Assembly (NCBI GenBank): GCA_963665555.2
Contig: OY762308.1
Location: 1,674,001 to 1,738,000, forward strand
Length of the DNA stretch: 64,000 bases
Reading direction: 5' to 3'
Origin: CAXXXW01 sp963665555
GTDB taxonomy: Bacteria > Pseudomonadota > Alphaproteobacteria > Thalassobaculales > Thalassobaculaceae
A program made the translations under genes and the position numbers. The notes under the pieces were generated by a model that worked only from the letters and a program-made list of their open reading frames with translations, was not told the origin of the DNA and did not search any database. Below are positions 16,323-24,508 of the stretch, piece by piece. The stretch's first letter is position 1, and each line of letters begins with the position of its first letter.

Positions 16323-17042
16323 GAAGCTGGTGTGGCCGGAGCGGCCGACGATCACGTGGTCGTGGACCAGCACGCCGAGCGCGGACGCGGCGGCGGCGAC
16401 CTCGCGGGTCATGGCGATGTCGGCCTCCGAGGGCGCGGTGTCGCCGCTCGGGTGGTTGTGGACCATGATGATCGCGGCCGCGCCGAGCTCCAGCGCCCGC
16501 CGCACCACCTCGCGCGGGTAGACCGGCGTGTGGTCGATGGTGCCGGTCTGCTGCACCTCGTCGGCGACCAGCCGGTTCTTGCGGTCGAGGTAGAGCACGC
16601 GGAACTGCTCGATCCGCTCGAACCCCATCGCGGCCCGGCAATAGGCGACCAGCTGGTCCCAGTTGCGCAGCACCGGCCGCCGGTCGAGCGGCTCCGCCAT
16701 CAGGCGCAGCGCGGCGGCGCGCACCGTCTTGATCGCGGCGAGCGCGGCCTCGCCGACGCCCGGAACCCGGGCGAGGTCGGCCTCGGGCGCGCTCACCGCC
16801 TCGGCGAAGCCGCCGTAGCGGCGGATCAGCTCCTTGGCGAGCGGCTTGGCGTCGCCGCGCGGGGCCGCCAGGAACAGCACCAGCTCCAGCAATTCGTAAT
16901 CCGCCACCGCGTCCGGCCCGCCGGCGAGGAACCGCCGGCGCAGCCGCCGCCTGTGTCCCGCCGCGTCCGCCGCGTTTGTCGCGTTCACCGCCGCCGCGCC
17001 CGCCGCGCCGTCCGGCGCGCGCCTCTTCCGGGTCCCGTTCAC
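16302..17042 (-). CDS. radC: RadC family JAB/MPN-domain protein
   Basis: The 246-residue RadC homologue has an N-terminal helix-hairpin-helix part (VPGVGEAALAAIKTVRAAAL) and a C-terminal JAMM metalloprotease-like domain with the metal motif HNHPSGDTAPSEAD. Despite the historical name, a direct role in DNA repair is not established for the family. The first 30 residues are Ala/Arg-rich and poorly conserved. The start is GTG at 17042, preceded by GGGAGG at 8-nt spacing. It follows map by 60 bp on the same strand. Confidence 0.93.
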   Translation of the reverse strand: MNGTRKRRAPDGAAGAAAVNATNAADAAGHRRRLRRRFLAGGPDAVADYELLELVLFLAAPRGDAKPLAKELIRRYGGFAEAVSAPEADLARVPGVGEAALAAIKTVRAAALRLMAEPLDRRPVLRNWDQLVAYCRAAMGFERIEQFRVLYLDRKNRLVADEVQQTGTIDHTPVYPREVVRRALELGAAAIIMVHNHPSGDTAPSEADIAMTREVAAAASALGVLVHDHVIVGRSGHTSFRASGLL

Positions 17043-17102
17043 CGCCTGGGCCTCCCCCGCGTCTTCCCGTCCGGGGGGTTATGCAAGGGCCAGGGCGGTT
17101 TT

Positions 17103-17909
17103 TCAGGCGTCGTAGGGCGGTTTCGCGAATCCGGCCGGAGAATATGTGAAAACCTCGCACCCCTCGGCCGTGACGCCCAGCGAATGCTCGAACTGGGCCG
17201 AGAGCGAGCGGTCGCGCGTCACCGCCGTCCAGCCGTCGTCGAGGATTTTCACCGCGTGCTTGCCGCTGTTGATCATCGGCTCGATGGTGAAGAACATCCC
17301 CTCGCGCAGGACCGTGCCGGTCCCGGCCGAACCGTAGTGGAGCACGCTCGGCGCGGCGTGGAAGGCGCGGCCCAGCCCGTGGCCGCAGAAATCGCGCACC
17401 ACCGAGCAGCGATGCGCCTCGGCGTGGCTCTGGATGGCGTGGCCGATGTCGCCCAGCGTGGCGCCCGGCCGCACCGCCGCGATCCCGCGCGCCAGGCATT
17501 CGTAGGTCACGTCCATCAGCCGCGCCGCCTTGACCGGGACCTTGCCGACGCCGAACATCCGGCTGGTGTCGCCGTGCCAGCCGTCGAGGATCACGGTGAC
17601 GTCGAGGTTGACGATGTCCCCCTCCGCCAGCTTGCGCGGCCCCGGAATGCCGTGGCAGACGACATGGTTGACCGAGGCGCAGATCGACTTCGGATAGCCC
17701 TTGTAGCCGAGCGGCGCCGGCGCGGCCCCGCGTTCGAGGATGAAGTCGTGGCACAGCCGGTCGAGCTCGCCGGTGGCCACGCCGGGCCGCACATGCGGCG
17801 TCACGAAGTCCAGGGTCTCGGCCGCGAGCCGTCCGGCCCGGCGCATCCCCTCGAACTCCCCGGCCGAATGGATGCGGATCTGCCGCGTGTCGCTGTCGTT
17901 CGGCGCCAT
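17103..17909 (-). CDS. map: Type I methionine aminopeptidase
   Basis: The enzyme removes N-terminal methionine from nascent proteins. The 268-residue protein has all five metal ligands of the pita-bread fold: Asp in NLDVTVILDGWHGDTSRMF (two), His in GHGLGRAFH, Glu in FFTIEPMI and Glu in SAQFEHSLGV. The substrate-site segment KSICASVNHVVCHGIP is also typical. The ATG at 17909 gives the usual length. It is divergent from hspQ with 163 bp between starts. Confidence 0.97.
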   Translation of the reverse strand: MAPNDSDTRQIRIHSAGEFEGMRRAGRLAAETLDFVTPHVRPGVATGELDRLCHDFILERGAAPAPLGYKGYPKSICASVNHVVCHGIPGPRKLAEGDIVNLDVTVILDGWHGDTSRMFGVGKVPVKAARLMDVTYECLARGIAAVRPGATLGDIGHAIQSHAEAHRCSVVRDFCGHGLGRAFHAAPSVLHYGSAGTGTVLREGMFFTIEPMINSGKHAVKILDDGWTAVTRDRSLSAQFEHSLGVTAEGCEVFTYSPAGFAKPPYDA

Positions 17910-18072
17910 GGCCTCTCGGGGGGCGGGTCCTCGGAACGGGGCGCATGTTTACGGACGCGCCGCGCCCGGGTCAAGCGGCCGGCGCGGGCGCGGCGCGGGG
18001 GGGATTCATGCTGGACGCGCCGGCCGTTTGCCGCGATATTCCCGGCGAACCCATCGAAACGCCGGGGCGGCC

Positions 18073-18399
18073 ATGAAGATCGTGGAGTCGAAATTCGCGC
18101 TGGGGGCCATCGTCCGGCACCGGGTGTACGATTTCCGGGGCGTCGTCTTCGATGTCGACCCCGAATTCGCCAACACCGAGGAGTGGTATCGCTCGATCCC
18201 GGCCGACCGCCGGCCGCGCCGCGACCAGCCGTTCTACCACCTGTTCGCCGAGAACCCCGAAAGCTACTACGTCGCCTATGTGTCCGAGCAGAACCTGGTC
18301 GAGGACAGCGAGAACGGGCCGGTCGGCCATCCGCAGATCTCCGGCATGTTCACCGGGCCCGAGGACGGGCGCTACATCTGGCGGTCGATGCCCGCCTGA
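18073..18399 (+). CDS. hspQ: Heat-shock protein HspQ
   Basis: The 108-residue HspQ/YccV-domain protein (FALGAIVRHRVYDFRGVVFD, then QPFYHLFAENPESYYVAYV and HPQISGMF) is the proteobacterial form described as a hemimethylated-DNA-binding protein and as a Lon specificity-enhancing factor. The start at 18073 matches the family N-terminus. I could not find a convincing heat-shock promoter; GATATT near 18035-18040 is the only -10-like element. An HTH gene follows after 33 bp. Confidence 0.93.
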   Translation: MKIVESKFALGAIVRHRVYDFRGVVFDVDPEFANTEEWYRSIPADRRPRRDQPFYHLFAENPESYYVAYVSEQNLVEDSENGPVGHPQISGMFTGPEDGRYIWRSMPA

Positions 18400-18432
18400 C
18401 CGGGCGGGAACCGGCCGGAAGGCGGAAGGGCC

Positions 18433-18774
18433 GTGACGCCGGCGGAGTTCAAGCGGGTCCGCAAGCACCTGAAGCTCTCGCAGAAGGAGATGGCGGCCGC
18501 GCTCGGCCTGAAGCGCCGCGCCATCCAGTACTACGAGAAGGGCCAGCGCGACGGGGAGCCGTTCCCGGTCCCGCGCGCCGTCGAACTCGCGTGCTTCGCG
18601 CTGATGCGCGGCGTCGAGCGGTTCGACTTCGACGCCGCCCGCGAGGGCCGTAGCCGCCGCCCGGCGCCGCCGCCCGGGGGCGCGTCCGCGGGCCGAGAAC
18701 CCGGCCGCAACGGAAACGGGGGCCGCGCGCGGCCCCCGCCCCCTCGCCTCCCTGGGGAGGATCAGTCGAGATAG
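18433..18774 (+). CDS. Small HTH (Cro/CI-type) regulator
   Basis: The 113-residue protein has an N-terminal helix-turn-helix (residues 3-40: EFKRVRKHLKLSQKEMAAAL, with a recognition helix GLKRRAIQYYEKG) and a Pro/Gly/Arg-rich tail. The start is GTG at 18433 after GGAAGG. It probably shares the hspQ transcript. Its last codons overlap the convergent TRAP gene by 13 bp and contain that gene's terminator hairpin, which may explain the odd tail composition. The target is unknown. Confidence 0.75.
   Translation: MTPAEFKRVRKHLKLSQKEMAAALGLKRRAIQYYEKGQRDGEPFPVPRAVELACFALMRGVERFDFDAAREGRSRRPAPPPGGASAGREPGRNGNGGRARPPPPRLPGEDQSR
18718..18737 (-). terminator. Terminator of the TRAP binding-protein gene
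   Basis: The 20-bp perfect palindrome 18718-18737 lies 24 nt past the dctP-type stop on the minus strand and is followed there by GTTTCCGTT. It is embedded in the coding tail of the convergent HTH gene. Confidence 0.6.
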
Positions 18775-19838
18775 GTGTTCTTCAGCGCCTGGGCGTCGCC
18801 CCAGAGTTTGTACTTCGCGCGGAAGGCGAGGTAGCTGTCGGCGAACTCCTTGAAGGTCTCGTCCTTCGCCGACTCCTCGTCCAGCACGTCGCGCCACGCC
18901 TGCTCGAACACGGCGAGCTGCTCGTCGCCCCAGCGATGGTTGGTGACGCCGTACTTGGACTTCATCTCCAGCATCGCGTCCGGGTTCATCGCCTCGGTCT
19001 CGGCGTAGGTGTAGATCAGCTGCCAGCCGAGCGACGCGTCGACCATGTCCTGGTAGGACTGCGGCAGGCTCTCGAACTTGGTCTTGTTGGTCAGGAACTC
19101 GCCGATCGACACCTGCTGGTGCCAGCCCGGATAGTAGTTGTTCTTGGCGATCTGGTAGAAGCCGAGCTTGATGTCGATGGTCGGCATCGAGAACTCGGTG
19201 GCGTCGATCACGCCGCGCTCCAGCGCCGGGTAGATGTCCGCGCCCGCCAGCAGCTGGGTCGAGACGCCGATCTTGGTCATCACCTTGGCGCCCAGGCCGA
19301 AGAACCGCATCTTGAGGCCCTTCAGGTCGTCGAGCGACTGGGGCTGGAACTTGAACCAGCCGGAGGTCTCGGGGCCGATGCCGAAGCAGTCGAAGCCGAG
19401 CAGGTCGTGGTTGGCGTAGATGCGGTCGCGGATCTCGTTGCCGCCGCCGAACCACTTCCAGGCCATGTATTCGCCCATGCCGGGGCCGAAGGGCACCGCC
19501 GTCATGAAGGCGAGGCCGGCATAGCGGCCGGCGTGGTAGCCCGGGCTGGTCCAGGCCGATTCGATCGCGCCCTTGGACACCGCGTCGAAGGTCTCCAGCG
19601 CCGGCACCAGCGCGCCCGGCTCGTGGAACTTGATGCGGAATTTCTCGCCCGACATGCTGTAAACCTTGTCGGAGAAACGCAGCGCGCTCGGCCCGAGATG
19701 GTCGAGGCTGGAGGGGAAGGCGCTCTGCATCTTCCACTTCAGGCGTTTCTGCGCGTCGGCCTCGCCCGGCGCGCCGAGCGCCAGCGCGCCGACCGCCGCG
19801 CCGGCGAGCGCCAGCCCGATCGTCCGTCCGATTTCCAT
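18762..19838 (-). CDS. dctP: TRAP transporter substrate-binding protein (DctP family)
   Basis: The 358-residue periplasmic TRAP binding protein has a signal peptide ending at about residue 29 (GEADA before QKRLKWKM). Family landmarks include GAIESAWTSPGYHAGRYAGL, the ligand-arginine region LKGLKMRFFGLGAKVM and RGVIDATEFSMPT. It resembles the TakP/2-oxo-acid and mannitol-type branch; the ligand is inferred to be an organic acid. GGGGAGGAAC precedes the ATG at 19838. No dctQ or dctM membrane genes flank it, so it either serves a permease encoded elsewhere or is an isolated receptor. Confidence 0.92.
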   Translation of the reverse strand: MEIGRTIGLALAGAAVGALALGAPGEADAQKRLKWKMQSAFPSSLDHLGPSALRFSDKVYSMSGEKFRIKFHEPGALVPALETFDAVSKGAIESAWTSPGYHAGRYAGLAFMTAVPFGPGMGEYMAWKWFGGGNEIRDRIYANHDLLGFDCFGIGPETSGWFKFQPQSLDDLKGLKMRFFGLGAKVMTKIGVSTQLLAGADIYPALERGVIDATEFSMPTIDIKLGFYQIAKNNYYPGWHQQVSIGEFLTNKTKFESLPQSYQDMVDASLGWQLIYTYAETEAMNPDAMLEMKSKYGVTNHRWGDEQLAVFEQAWRDVLDEESAKDETFKEFADSYLAFRAKYKLWGDAQALKNTYLD

Positions 19839-19981
19839 GGATCGTTCCTCCCCTGTGAAGTCCCCCGCGCGAAGGCGCGGAGGCGCCCGTTGGCGCCGCC
19901 CGATCCTCCGGCGGCGCATATTACATACCCGATCCGCGCCCCCCGGGCAAAGCCCCGAATCCGCCCGCCCGCCCGCCGCCG

Positions 19982-20998
19982 CTAGAGCCGGGCGACGAGG
20001 TCCCCGATCGCCTGCTTGTAACGATCCAGGGATTCCTTGTTGAGCCGGGTGGCCTGGCCGTCGATGTCGTACTTCCCCACGCGCAGGTCCCGGATCGGCA
20101 GGCCGAGCCACGAGGCGACGATGGCGACCGTGTGCGCGTCCGGAATTTCGATGAAGATGTCCTCTCCCGGCGGCCGGGAAAGGCTTCGCGGCAGCGCCGC
20201 CGCCTGCCGCTCCACCCGGCCCCGGATGTTGTCGAACATTTTCTCGAACGCCCTGGCGGGCCGCTCCCGATAGGTCGTGGAACGGTTGAGCGCCACGAGA
20301 TGAAGGCGCGGCGGCGCCATCGAGAATGTCTCCGCCTTGGCGCCGAAGCTCGCCGCGCGGTATTCGGGCGGGACGCCGTGCCCGTACACCAGCTGCCCCA
20401 CATTGTCGATCGCCCGCGCCGAGGACCCGTCCGCCGTGCACGGGACGATGAGGCGTTCGGCCGCGAGGATCGCCTGGGCGGTGTAGATCGCGAAGCTCGG
20501 GTTGCAGTCGATGAAGAACGCGCATTCGCGGAACCGCGCGATGGCCGCGTGCTGCAGGTCCACGATCCAGGAGTGCACGTTGCGCCACGCTCCCTGCGGA
20601 ATATCCATGCCGGCGATGGCGTTGACGGTCCGCGCCTGGGTTTCGAGCAGCGGGTCGCCCGCCACCAGATGGAGGTTGGGCGGCGCGTTCGGGTTGAGGT
20701 CGCGGACCCGGACCGGGAAATCGCTTTCCGTCCCGACGCGCGCGTGCGGCTGGAGGATGCGCTGGCCGAAATAGCCGCCGACGGTCCGCCCGACCGGCGT
20801 CCTTCGCGCGAGCTCCTCCAGCCGGTCGCCGCCGCTGCCGTTGCCGCCCAGCAGTATCTCGCTGAGATTGGCCTGCGGGCACATGTCGATGGCGACGACC
20901 GCCGTCTCCGGGTTCTGGAGCGCGTATTCGGAAGCGGCGGCGAAACACAGGAAGGTCTTGCCGACGCCGCCCTTGTTGTTCCAGAAGGCGTACCGCAT
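19982..20998 (-). CDS. Orphan ParA-like (deviant Walker A) ATPase
   Basis: The 338-residue P-loop ATPase of the ParA/MinD class has the deviant Walker A NKGGVGKTFL at residues 8-17, a Walker A' segment VVAIDMCPQANLSEILL and Walker B-like FFIDCNPSFAIYT. It is larger than a chromosomal Soj/ParA and no parB, parS cluster or partner protein is next to it. The tail (residues 250-338) has no family I recognise. It is preceded by a dioxygenase on the same strand (45 bp) and followed by the TRAP gene (143 bp). Positioning of an unknown cargo is a plausible role but is inference. Confidence 0.8.
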   Translation of the reverse strand: MRYAFWNNKGGVGKTFLCFAAASEYALQNPETAVVAIDMCPQANLSEILLGGNGSGGDRLEELARRTPVGRTVGGYFGQRILQPHARVGTESDFPVRVRDLNPNAPPNLHLVAGDPLLETQARTVNAIAGMDIPQGAWRNVHSWIVDLQHAAIARFRECAFFIDCNPSFAIYTAQAILAAERLIVPCTADGSSARAIDNVGQLVYGHGVPPEYRAASFGAKAETFSMAPPRLHLVALNRSTTYRERPARAFEKMFDNIRGRVERQAAALPRSLSRPPGEDIFIEIPDAHTVAIVASWLGLPIRDLRVGKYDIDGQATRLNKESLDRYKQAIGDLVARL

Positions 20999-21043
20999 GT
21001 TCCCTCCGCCGGCCGGCGGAACCGGCCGCCCGCCGCCGCCCCG

Positions 21044-22213
21044 TCAGATCGCCAGGTCCTTCGTGTTGTAGTCGCGGATCACGCGCTCGAAGGTCTCCGG
21101 GCCGAAGCGGAAGCCGTCCTCCAGGCCCGCGAAGGGGGCGTAGCGGTACGGCGCCTCCTCCGGGAAGCGGCGGCTCCGCGCGTCGATGGCCACCTGGATG
21201 ACGGCGGAGCGCTCGAACACCCGCTTCTCGTCGTAAACCTCGGTCGCCGCCATGCTGAGCGCGCCGCGCTGGCCGATCACCGAGCGGCGGCGGTGGAAGC
21301 CGAAGGTCACCGAAATCCGCGGGTCCGGCGAGGAATTGGCGAAGGAGCCATGCAGCATCTGCCGGTTCACCGCCGTCGCGTCGCCGGGTTCGCACAGCAG
21401 CGGGATCGCGTCCGGCAGCTTCTCGTCGCCGCCGTTCGCCGCCACCCGCCCGGCGATGTCGATCCGCCCCAGCCGGTGCGTGCCGGGAACGATCCACAGG
21501 CAGTTGGCCGGCGTGGTGGGGTAGAGCTGGACCTGGAAGTTGAAGCCGTGGCTGCCCTCGTCCCAGTCCGGGCTGTCCCAGTGGGTCACGCCGTCCTGGT
21601 GCCAGGCGACCGAGCCGCCGACGCCCGGCTGCTTGACGAAGATCGCGTCGTTGAAGGGCACGAAGTCCGGCCCGTTGATCGCCTCGGCGATCGTCAGCAG
21701 GCGGGGGTTGCCGTAGAGGCGCAGCGCCGCCGGCACGGCCTGGCACATGCCGTACACGATGAAGACCACATGGTCCGGCGCGCCGGCGTCCGGCGCCGGC
21801 TGCGTCATCTGCGTCGGGTGGCGGCCGTTGAGCTTGCCGGTGCCGCCCCAGGGATCGGACAGCGGCTGGATCAGCGTGTAGGGGTCGCGGGCGTAGTCGC
21901 GCCCCAGCGCCGGCCGGCCCCGGGAATCCACCTCCGCGCCGGGGCGGACCGGGGCGCGCTCGATCATGTCGCCGACGCCGTCCCGCAACTCCGCGATCTC
22001 CCCGGCGCCGACCGCGCCCTCGAACACGTAGAAGCCGTGCTTCCAGTAGGCGGCGAGGATGTCGGGATGGAGCTTGCCGTCGGGGCCGAGGCGGACGGGG
22101 CCGCGGTTGCCGAACGCGCGGGCGCGGCGCGCGCCGTCCTCGAAATAGGCGCCGCCGCGGCTGGCGTGCTCGGACCGGCTGGGGCCGGAGGACGGGGGGG
22201 AGAGTTCGTTCAT
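21044..22213 (-). CDS. Phytanoyl-CoA dioxygenase (PhyH) family protein
   Basis: The 389-residue Fe(II)/2-oxoglutarate oxygenase has the HxD iron motif WHQDGVTHWDSPDWDEG, the distal iron histidine in NRQMLHGSFANSS and, shortly after, the 2-oxoglutarate-binding arginine region (DPRISVTFGFHRR). PhyH enzymes hydroxylate acyl-CoAs and many natural products, so the substrate is open. AAGGAG sits 8 nt before the ATG at 22213. It is divergent from a short-chain dehydrogenase with 115 bp between starts, suggesting co-regulation and a shared hydroxylation/oxidation route. Confidence 0.9.
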   Translation of the reverse strand: MNELSPPSSGPSRSEHASRGGAYFEDGARRARAFGNRGPVRLGPDGKLHPDILAAYWKHGFYVFEGAVGAGEIAELRDGVGDMIERAPVRPGAEVDSRGRPALGRDYARDPYTLIQPLSDPWGGTGKLNGRHPTQMTQPAPDAGAPDHVVFIVYGMCQAVPAALRLYGNPRLLTIAEAINGPDFVPFNDAIFVKQPGVGGSVAWHQDGVTHWDSPDWDEGSHGFNFQVQLYPTTPANCLWIVPGTHRLGRIDIAGRVAANGGDEKLPDAIPLLCEPGDATAVNRQMLHGSFANSSPDPRISVTFGFHRRRSVIGQRGALSMAATEVYDEKRVFERSAVIQVAIDARSRRFPEEAPYRYAPFAGLEDGFRFGPETFERVIRDYNTKDLAI

Positions 22214-22328
22214 CGCCGGTCTCCTTCGGGTCGGGCGCGGGCTTTCGCGCGAGCCTACCATCGGCTATCGTCGCGCGGCAACGCGGCCCGGCCCGGCCCG
22301 CCGCCCCATCCGCTCCGAGGAGGCCCCC

Positions 22329-23087
22329 ATGCCCAAGACGCCCGACTATTTCCGCGGCAAGACGATCCTGATCACCGGCGCCGGCAGCGGGATCGGGCGG
22401 GCGGCGGCGCTGGTCTTCGCGCGCGAGGGGGCCAACGCGGTCTGCGCCGACATCGACGAGGAGGCCGCCCGGCGGACGGCCGAACAGGTCGTCCAGATGG
22501 GCGCGCGGGCGACGCATGTGCGCTGCGACGTGACCGACCGGGGCGCGGTGGACGCGGCCGTGGCCCAGGCGATCGCCGATTTCGGGCGCGTCGATTTCGA
22601 ACTGAACGCCGCCGGCGCCGCGCTCGCCCGCAAGCCGTTCCTGGAGATCGACGAGGAGCTGTGGGAGCGCACCTACGCCCTCAACGTGAAGGGCACCTTC
22701 AACGGCGCCCAGGCGATCCTGCCGCACATGCTGGAGAACGGCGGCGGCGTCATCGTCAACATCGCCAGCATCGCGGCCCGGATCGGCGGGGCCGGCAACT
22801 CGGTGCACTACGCCTCCTCCAAGGGCGCGGTGGACACGATGACCATGGGGATCGGGCGGGAGTTCGCGGGCCGGGGCGTGCGCTGCCTGTCGATCTCGCC
22901 GGGCATCGTGGACACGCCGTTCCACGACAACACGCCGGACGAGGTGCTGGAGGGCTACGCGGGCCTGACGCCGATGGGCCGCATGGCCCAGCCGGAGGAG
23001 ATCGCCGAGACCGTGCTGTTCGCCTGCTCCGACGCCGCGCCCTACATGACGGCGGACACCATCATGGTCACGGGCGGTCTGCGGTAG
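22329..23087 (+). CDS. Short-chain dehydrogenase/reductase
   Basis: The 252-residue classical SDR has the cofactor motif TGAGSGIGRAAALVF, the NAAGAA element, the catalytic serine in NIASIAARIG, and the YxxxK pair in YASSKGAVDTMTM. CADIDEE at the end of the second strand favours NAD(H). The C-terminus PYMTADTIMVTGGLR is standard. TATCGT (22266-22271) with TTTCGC 17 bp upstream is a candidate promoter. It is divergent from the PhyH gene; oxidation of the hydroxylated product is a reasonable guess. Confidence 0.92.
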   Translation: MPKTPDYFRGKTILITGAGSGIGRAAALVFAREGANAVCADIDEEAARRTAEQVVQMGARATHVRCDVTDRGAVDAAVAQAIADFGRVDFELNAAGAALARKPFLEIDEELWERTYALNVKGTFNGAQAILPHMLENGGGVIVNIASIAARIGGAGNSVHYASSKGAVDTMTMGIGREFAGRGVRCLSISPGIVDTPFHDNTPDEVLEGYAGLTPMGRMAQPEEIAETVLFACSDAAPYMTADTIMVTGGLR

Positions 23088-23140
23088 GGCCGGGATCGCG
23101 GGCGGGCGGCGGCCGGGCCGGGATCGCGGGCGGGCGGCGG
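23087..23140. repeat. Two tandem copies of a 26-nt GC-rich unit
   Basis: Identical 26-nt units occupy 23087-23112 and 23115-23140 (period 28), filling the gap between the convergent SDR and ptsN genes. No function is evident. Confidence 0.8.
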
Positions 23141-23150
23141 CGGGGGGCGC

Positions 23151-23615
23151 TCAGGCGGCGTTCCCGGCCGCGCCCTGGGTCAGCAGCGCGAAGATCGCGT
23201 CGCGGGTCTCGCAGCCGCGCAGCTTGTCGCACATGTCGGGGTCGCGCAGCAGCCGCGACACCTTGGCCAGCGCCTTCAGGTGGTCCGCCCCGGCCGATTC
23301 GGGCGCCAGCAGCAGGAACACCAGGTCCACCGGCCGGTCGTCGATGGCGTCGAAATCGATCGCCCGGTCGGCCCGCGCGAACAGCCCGTGGAGCCGGCCG
23401 AGGCCCGGCAGCTTGCCGTGCGGGATCGCGATGCCGCCGCCGACGCCGGTGGTGCCCAGCCTTTCGCGCTCCAGCAGTACGTCGAACACCTCGCGCTGCT
23501 CCAGCCCGGCGATTTCGGCGGCGCGCCGCGCCAGTTCCTGGAGCGCCTGCTTCTTGCTCGAGGCCTTGAGGTGGGGGATGACCGCGTCCGGCCCGATGAT
23601 GTCGTGGATTTCCAT
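23151..23615 (-). CDS. ptsN: Nitrogen-regulatory PTS protein EIIA-Ntr
   Basis: The 154-residue EIIA of the fructose/mannitol fold is the terminal phosphoryl acceptor of the regulatory PTS-Ntr cascade (PtsP-NPr-PtsN) that links nitrogen and carbon status to potassium transport and other processes. The phosphorylated histidine is His66 in GGGIAIPHGKLPG. It is preceded by hpf on the same strand (51 bp), the usual proteobacterial pairing. Confidence 0.95.
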   Translation of the reverse strand: MEIHDIIGPDAVIPHLKASSKKQALQELARRAAEIAGLEQREVFDVLLERERLGTTGVGGGIAIPHGKLPGLGRLHGLFARADRAIDFDAIDDRPVDLVFLLLAPESAGADHLKALAKVSRLLRDPDMCDKLRGCETRDAIFALLTQGAAGNAA

Positions 23616-23666
23616 GGCTCCGTTCGCCCTCCGCGACGCGCGCGCGGCCCTCCGGCGGGCGGCCGG

Positions 23667-24284
23667 TCAATCCTGGGCGGCGCCCCTGGGATCGACCCAG
23701 CCGATATTGCCGTCGGCCCGCCGGAAGACGACGTTGAGGCCCCCGTGCGCCGAGTTGCGGAACATCAGCGTCGGCGCGTCGGCGAGGTCCATGCGCATCA
23801 CCGCCTCCTCCACCGTCAGCGTTTCGATTTGCGTCGTCATCTCGGCGACGACGACGGGCCGCCACTCCTCCCGGTCGTCCGCGTCCGCCCCGGCGGCCTC
23901 GGCGGGCGCGTCGGCCCCGGCCTCCGCCTCGGCGTCGGCCGCGAGCACCGCCTCGCGCGCGTCGAGGGCGTCCGGCTCGGTCTCGCGGTGGTGGTGGTCG
24001 CGCAGCCGGCGCTTGAAGCGGCGCAGCCGCTTGTCGATCCGGTCGTTGGCGGCGTCGAAGGCGGCGTAGGGTTCGGCGGCCTTGCCGTGGCCCTGGATGC
24101 GGATGCGCTTGCCGACATGCACGGAAATGTCGGCCCGCACCGCCGCGCCCTCGCGCGTCACCGTCACCGAGGCGTCGAGCGGGTTGCCGAAATACTTCTC
24201 GGCGATCCGCTCCACCGAGGATTCGATATGCGCCCGCAGCGTTTCGCCGACGCGAAACTGCTTGCCGTTGACAGCAACCCGCAT
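23667..24284 (-). CDS. hpf: Ribosome hibernation promoting factor, long form
   Basis: The 205-residue protein dimerises 70S ribosomes into inactive 100S particles in stationary phase. The N-terminal S30AE domain spans residues 1-100 (VAVNGKQFRVGETLRAHIES, then FGNPLDASVTVTREG); an acidic Ala/Glu/Asp linker spans 110-140; the C-terminal dimerisation domain includes LTVEEAVMRMDLADAPTLMF and GGLNVVFRRADGNIGWVDPR. The start at 24284 gives the family N-terminus. rpoN, its common upstream neighbour, is absent; an IS256-type element begins about 140 bp upstream. Confidence 0.95.
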   Translation of the reverse strand: MRVAVNGKQFRVGETLRAHIESSVERIAEKYFGNPLDASVTVTREGAAVRADISVHVGKRIRIQGHGKAAEPYAAFDAANDRIDKRLRRFKRRLRDHHHRETEPDALDAREAVLAADAEAEAGADAPAEAAGADADDREEWRPVVVAEMTTQIETLTVEEAVMRMDLADAPTLMFRNSAHGGLNVVFRRADGNIGWVDPRGAAQD

Positions 24285-24433
24285 GATGTCCGCCCGCCGT
24301 TCCAGGATATTCGGGGCAGGGCCCCGCGCCGTCCGCGCAAGCCCGGCCGGGCGGAAAATCCCCCGCCGCCCGAAAAGCGCCGGAACATAGGATCGCCGCC
24401 GGGCCGAGTCAAGCGCGCGCGGCGGCGGATGAT

Positions 24434-24450
24434 GTAGCGGAGTTTGTGTC
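24434..24450 (+). repeat. Left inverted end of the IS256-type element
   Basis: GTAGCGGAGTTTGTGTC matches the reverse complement of the right end (GTAGCG, 4 extra bases, GAGTTTTGTGTC), allowing one additional T. Confidence 0.65.
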
Positions 24451-24508
24451 GGGTTCTGGGAGGGGGGTACTCCCTGGGTTGTCGAGACCCGGGAAAGGAG
24501 CACCCCCC

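Noticed and set aside
18762..19838. A complete TRAP transporter operon
   Set aside because: No DctQ- or DctM-like membrane genes occur on either side; only the binding protein is present.
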